This document shows positions 60,402 through 64,000 of a stretch of DNA of 64,000 nt, one piece after another. The stretch is from positions 3,485,501 to 3,549,500 of the forward strand of contig JAQIJC010000001.1 of assembly GCA_036946405.1 (NCBI GenBank), given 5' to 3'. Made by a program: the position numbers and the translations under genes. The DNA comes from Sphingomonas phyllosphaerae. Lineage in GTDB: Bacteria; Pseudomonadota; Alphaproteobacteria; Sphingomonadales; Sphingomonadaceae. The notes under the pieces were generated by a model, which was given only the letters and a program-made list of their open reading frames with translations, did not search any database and was not told the DNA's origin. The first letter of the stretch is position 1. Every line of letters begins with the position of its first letter.

Positions 60402-60760
60402 CTCCTGATCTCCTTCTGGACTCCAGAAGTAGACCCCAGCAGCAGCGGACATCACCGCTCATGCCGTTCCCCGCAACACGGGTCAGGCCGAACGCGTACG
60501 CTTGTGTCATCAACCATGCGCTTGCGACACACCGGACCACGCAGGAGCATCGTTCCAGACGCTCTACGATAGGGCACGCGAAACGATCTTGGAACGTGTC
60601 GGCACGTTCAGCTACCTGCGACGGTGCCGTTTTGGCTCCCGCACGATCATCTGTGAGAATGTTAGTAGACATGTTAAGGCAAGCGGAGGCAATAAGTATG
60701 CGAGCGGCATTCTGATCGCCAAGGCAGCTGCCTGAAAGTAAATAGGACGATGCGACGCTA
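60402..60760. other. Intergenic, nothing assigned
   Basis: About 360 bases between the IS66 fragment and the GntR gene. Open frames across it have no family resemblance. No CGTATACG palindrome lies here, so the GntR gene does not show the shared operator in its own promoter. Confidence 0.5.
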
Positions 60761-61543
60761 ATGATCGATCAGTCTAAGGACGAGCCTGAGCGGCTGTACA
60801 TGCATGTCGCACGGCGTCTTCAACAGTCGATTAAATTGGGGCATTATCCCGTAAATAGCCGACTGCCGTCCGAACGTGAGATCGCAGAAACGTTCGGAGT
60901 CAGCCGGCCGACAGTTCGTGAGGCAACGATCGTCCTCGAGCTGCGCGGTCTTGTTGAGATGCGGCATAAAGCGGGGGCCCGCGTGATCGCCACCGAGGCC
61001 GAAGCTGAATCCTCGTACTTGACTGATAACGCCGGCCCTTTTGAAGTCACCGAGGCGCGTCGCCTGTTTGAAGGTGAAGCTGCGGCTCTGGCAGCCGCCA
61101 CGATTGATCAAAAGGAACTGGCCGAACTGGAAAGCCTGTTGTCGCAAATTGCAGACAGCGACTTGGATCAAACCATCCGGGAACGTGCAGACCGGGCTTT
61201 TCATTTAACGCTGGCTGCCTCGACGCGTAACGAAGCCATCTTGAGCGTCGTTCGGACGCTTTGGGACAAACGATATAGTTCCCCGCTGTGCAGCTACCTC
61301 TTTTCGCTCGCCCGACAGCTCGGAATCCAGCCCCCGGTGGAGGATCATCGACGTATTCTCGATGCCTTACGTGCACGGGACGGCGCCGGTGCCCGCCAGG
61401 CGATGCAAGATCACCTGAAACGTGTCACAGAAAGCCTCTATCTGGCGACCGAGCACGACGCACGGGAGCGCACGCGGCTGAAGATGGACGAACGCCGCCA
61501 TGTTTTCGCGCGGCGCGCTGGCGTGTCCGAATCCGCCGGATAG
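60761..61543 (+). CDS. FadR-type GntR family transcription regulator
   Basis: A 260-residue regulator: N-terminal winged helix-turn-helix (LPSEREIAETFGVSRPTVRE, then VLELRGLVEMRHKAGARV) and a C-terminal all-helical FCD ligand domain (residues about 90-235; metal-binding-type His in DRAFHLTLA and EDHRRILDAL). Members such as UxuR and ExuR bind GTATAC-centred sites and sense sugar acids. It is therefore a candidate for the CGTATACG elements of this window; no experiment supports that. It is convergent with the GH35 gene. Confidence 0.9.
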   Translation: MIDQSKDEPERLYMHVARRLQQSIKLGHYPVNSRLPSEREIAETFGVSRPTVREATIVLELRGLVEMRHKAGARVIATEAEAESSYLTDNAGPFEVTEARRLFEGEAAALAAATIDQKELAELESLLSQIADSDLDQTIRERADRAFHLTLAASTRNEAILSVVRTLWDKRYSSPLCSYLFSLARQLGIQPPVEDHRRILDALRARDGAGARQAMQDHLKRVTESLYLATEHDARERTRLKMDERRHVFARRAGVSESAG

Positions 61544-61681
61544 CTGAAGCACCGCGCCGACAACCTCTTCGATCGTGAAGGTAAGCGAGCGCATCCATCA
61601 CAATTGACCGCATCCGGGTGATCGTACTGCCGGCCTGCACGCTCCTCAACCGGGCGGTGTCTAGTCTAATGGGTCATCCGA

Positions 61682-63367
61682 TCAGCGATAACGATAAAGT
61701 CGAACCCGGTACGCCTTGTTTTCAGCGGCATCCTTCGCGAACAGGCGCAGCGATTGCCCTTGTCCAGTCTCGTCCCCGTTCAATCGCCGCCCGGTGACCG
61801 ACTGATTGTTGCGGAAGAACTGTTCGTCGATGCTTTCCACCCCGACGATCGGAGCACCGGGCCGATCGGTGGTGAAGCTGAGTTGTGCGTCACCGCTGCC
61901 GATCACAAGAAACTCGTCAGTACTGTTCTGCAGGAACATGGCAGCGATGCGGCTGCTTTGGTCCACATCGCCCTTCGCGCCGCTGGCACGCACCATGTTG
62001 ACGATATAGTCACCGATCCGCCCGCGCCCTGCGCGCTGCGCTCCGCCCTCCATCAACACGGTCGTCAGTGCTCCCTGTGCCTGCTTCTCAAGGATTAGCG
62101 GCGCGATCGAAGCGAGTTGACCGTAGAGCGCCGTCATCGCCGGATCGCCTTCGCCCGCGGCGCTCAGGCCAATACTTGCGTCGCCCTGAAGCACGACCCC
62201 CTCGCCATCGATCCCGAAGGGCGAGAAGCCGATCGCAGCAAGCGAACCGAAACTATAGAGGGCGTTTGCGGCGCCAACGGCCCCGCCGCGCGCCTCCGGC
62301 ACGAACAGCGGATTGTCGGCGCGGGCATATTGCGACGCCCAATTGGAATAGTCCTCGAAGTAAATGTCCGGCGCCAGGAAGTCGAGCGACGGTGCCCCAG
62401 CCTTGTAGATGTCGATCGCGAAGGGCAACGGACCGCCAGAATTGTACTGACCGGGCTCGTAATTTGGCCGGATCAACGCGGCATTGGTGAACATCGGCAG
62501 CGCATATTCCGCTTTTCCCGCCGCCGTCACCTTTTCGATGAAGGTGGCATACGCCCAGGACATGAACAACGGGTCCGTCATGCCCGCCTCGCCAAACACC
62601 TCGCGCCACGTTCCAGCGGTGCGGGCACCGGCGTTCTCCCACGCGGTGCGCAGCGTTGGGTGCAACGTGGTGCGATGCGCGGCGAGGTAGCGCACGATCG
62701 CTTCCGGTACAGGCGCGGCGAGCGCGGCCTCGGCCGCAGCCGAATGGTCGCGGGATTCCGGAATCACGCCAACCTCATTCTCGACCTGCACCATCAACAC
62801 GGTGTGCTGCGTCCCGTCGACATCGCGAAGGTGGCGCATCAGTTTAGCAAAGGCTCGCGCATCGGCGTCACGCGTGATCGTCGAGAAGGGTGACAGCCGC
62901 TCGGTACCGCGGCCGTCGCTGGTTTGCGCGCGGGTGAAGCGCGCCTGATCGCGCTTCACCCATCCCGGCACGTAGCTCGAATAGGTGTTCTTCCACGCCC
63001 CGAACCAGAGAAGCACGAGGCGCAAATTCTGGGCACGCGCCCCCTTCAGCAAGCCATCGACATTGCTGAAATCGAACTGGCCTTCTCGTGGCTCGATCGT
63101 CTCCCAGGCGACGGGCGCAAGCACGGTATTGAGGTTCATCGCCTTCATACGCGGCCAGATTGGCGCCATGTAAGCGAGATCGCTGCTGCTCGAATTATGC
63201 AGTTCGCCGCCCAGCACGAGGAAGGGCTTTCCGTCTACGATCAGCTGCGTCGCCTTCCCGCGCCGTTCGAGGTGCGGCGTGCCCGCGGACTGCGCGTGTA
63301 CCGCCGTGCCTACCAGAAAGGCGAGCACGGTGAGGATCATTCGGACGGCGGACAACAGGCTGAACAT
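61682..63367 (-). CDS. Secreted GH35 beta-galactosidase
   Basis: A 561-residue exported enzyme. ATG at 63367 follows GGGGAG; signal peptide MFSLLSAVRMILTVLAF to VHAQ. The TIM barrel has GGELHNSSSSDL, the acid/base in VQVENEVG (about Glu198) and the nucleophile in FVPEARGG (about Glu358). The C-terminal part is the DUF5597-type domain common in proteobacterial GH35. Likely removes beta-galactose from galactan or arabinogalactan side chains. It follows a TonB receptor gene by 73 bases on the same strand, so the two are probably an operon. Confidence 0.92.
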   Translation of the reverse strand: MFSLLSAVRMILTVLAFLVGTAVHAQSAGTPHLERRGKATQLIVDGKPFLVLGGELHNSSSSDLAYMAPIWPRMKAMNLNTVLAPVAWETIEPREGQFDFSNVDGLLKGARAQNLRLVLLWFGAWKNTYSSYVPGWVKRDQARFTRAQTSDGRGTERLSPFSTITRDADARAFAKLMRHLRDVDGTQHTVLMVQVENEVGVIPESRDHSAAAEAALAAPVPEAIVRYLAAHRTTLHPTLRTAWENAGARTAGTWREVFGEAGMTDPLFMSWAYATFIEKVTAAGKAEYALPMFTNAALIRPNYEPGQYNSGGPLPFAIDIYKAGAPSLDFLAPDIYFEDYSNWASQYARADNPLFVPEARGGAVGAANALYSFGSLAAIGFSPFGIDGEGVVLQGDASIGLSAAGEGDPAMTALYGQLASIAPLILEKQAQGALTTVLMEGGAQRAGRGRIGDYIVNMVRASGAKGDVDQSSRIAAMFLQNSTDEFLVIGSGDAQLSFTTDRPGAPIVGVESIDEQFFRNNQSVTGRRLNGDETGQGQSLRLFAKDAAENKAYRVRLYRYR

Positions 63368-63440
63368 CGCAGCTCCCCAAGCAAGTCGCGTTTTCGGAAA
63401 AGCGCCGGCCTCAGTCGAGAGGCCGACGTCCCGCATCCGA

Positions 63441-64000
63441 TCAGAAGCTGGCGCGCAGGCCGAAGAGCACCTGCCGCCCCGGATAATAGACGCTGTACGC
63501 CGCATTATCGTAGCCGAAGGTGGTGCGGATCGGCGCGTTGGTGATGTTCAGCACGTCCAGCGTCAGCCGCATCGCCTTGTTCAGGAACGGCAATTGATAG
63601 CCGGCCGATAGGTCGAGTTGCCCGCGCGCATCAGCCAGCAGGCCGAGCGGCAAATTGTTCTGCGGGGCGTTGGCGGCGATCACCGCGCCTTGCCACACGT
63701 AGTTCAGGCTGAGCGACAAGCCGTAATTCTCGTAATAGCCCTGAACGTTATAGCCCCACTTGGGCACGCCGGGTGCGACGAGGCCGCTGTCCGAATCCTG
63801 GGTGATATGGGTGCCATTCGCCTGAAAGCCGAGCCCCTTGAACAGGAAGTCGAGCGGCTGGTTCCACGTCCCCTCGACGCCCTGAATTATGAGATTGTTG
63901 AGGTTGACCGGGCGGTTGACGGTAATCGCGACCTGCGCGGGAGAAACACCGGCCGCCGCGGCGCGGTCGAGCAGCGCCTGCCGCTGCGTCGATTGCAGCG
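63441..64000 (-). CDS. TonB-dependent receptor, C-terminal part (runs off window)
   Basis: The last 186 residues of an outer-membrane receptor. Barrel strands alternate (NLIIQGVEGTWNQPLDFLFK, KWGYNVQGYYENYGLSLSLN, MRLTLDVLNITNAPIRTTFG), and the chain ends in Phe (VLFGLRASF). The VEGTWNQPLDFL word and the asparagine-rich loop resemble carbohydrate-type receptors of Caulobacter and Xanthomonas. The start lies outside the window. Upstream of GH35 in the same direction. Confidence 0.88.
   Translation of the reverse strand, partial: LQSTQRQALLDRAAAAGVSPAQVAITVNRPVNLNNLIIQGVEGTWNQPLDFLFKGLGFQANGTHITQDSDSGLVAPGVPKWGYNVQGYYENYGLSLSLNYVWQGAVIAANAPQNNLPLGLLADARGQLDLSAGYQLPFLNKAMRLTLDVLNITNAPIRTTFGYDNAAYSVYYPGRQVLFGLRASF

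Overview
The window looks like DNA from a Sphingomonas-type alphaproteobacterium. It has high GC, many TonB-dependent outer-membrane receptors, Tat-exported glycoside hydrolases, PEP-CTERM, BLUF, HWE-kinase and SRAP proteins, and alphaproteobacterial insertion sequences. No rRNA, tRNA or CRISPR array was seen. The organism is inferred from gene content only.

Layout. (1) 0-10 kb: a plant-polysaccharide locus. It holds GH27 alpha-galactosidase, divergent GH127/GH146-type beta-L-arabinofuranosidase, GH43, a HExxH secreted protein and a large GH127-like enzyme (paralogue A). The GH27/GH127 divergent promoter and the paralogue A promoter each carry a CGTATACG palindrome. (2) 10.6-12.8 kb: metNIQ methionine importer. 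(3) 12.9-32.9 kb: an insertion-sequence-rich mosaic between two directly repeated IS6-family copies. It contains ihfB, small genes, BLUF, an Rmf-like protein, SRAP, a MITE-like element, IS3 elements, a PEP-CTERM protein, a HExxH lipoprotein, paralogue B (C-terminal two thirds almost identical to paralogue A, opposite strand) and a large TonB receptor. Fragments of IS1182, IS21, ihfB and a TetR gene mark deletions. (4) 33-46.8 kb: a sensing and signalling block. Two back-to-back cassettes each pair a YfiR-like (DUF4154) periplasmic protein with a small TonB receptor, and one continues into a chemoreceptor. An IS5 element, an MHYT-PAS-GGDEF-EAL protein, an HWE histidine kinase, a response regulator and a broken chemoreceptor follow. 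(5) 46.9-50.7 kb: globin, a coupled hypothetical gene, a tyrosine recombinase, a Ca2+/cation antiporter and a Crp/Fnr regulator. (6) 50.8-57.2 kb: a same-strand run of alpha/beta hydrolase, catalase-like protein, alpha/beta hydrolase fused in frame to a royal-jelly-like protein, a second catalase-like protein and an SDR. (7) 57.5-64 kb: siderophore receptor, gene remnants, a FadR-type GntR regulator, GH35 beta-galactosidase and the end of another TonB receptor.

How the genes fit together. The carbohydrate genes form a plausible arabinan/galactan-side-chain utilisation regulon: TonB receptors import oligosaccharides, and GH27, GH35, GH43 and GH127-type enzymes trim arabinose and galactose. A shared element (CTTGAS, 14 nt, GTSATACCGTATACGAA) lies with identical 27-nt phasing upstream of paralogue A, upstream of paralogue B, and upstream of the large TonB receptor. 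The GntR/FCD regulator at 60.8 kb is a candidate reader, but that link is inference.

The most unusual items are the mirrored YfiR-like/TonB-receptor cassettes ending in a chemoreceptor, the conversion-like identity between paralogues A and B, the phased operator, the MITE-like element with IS6-type ends, and the in-frame hydrolase/royal-jelly fusion with a signal peptide and ribosome-binding site in its middle.
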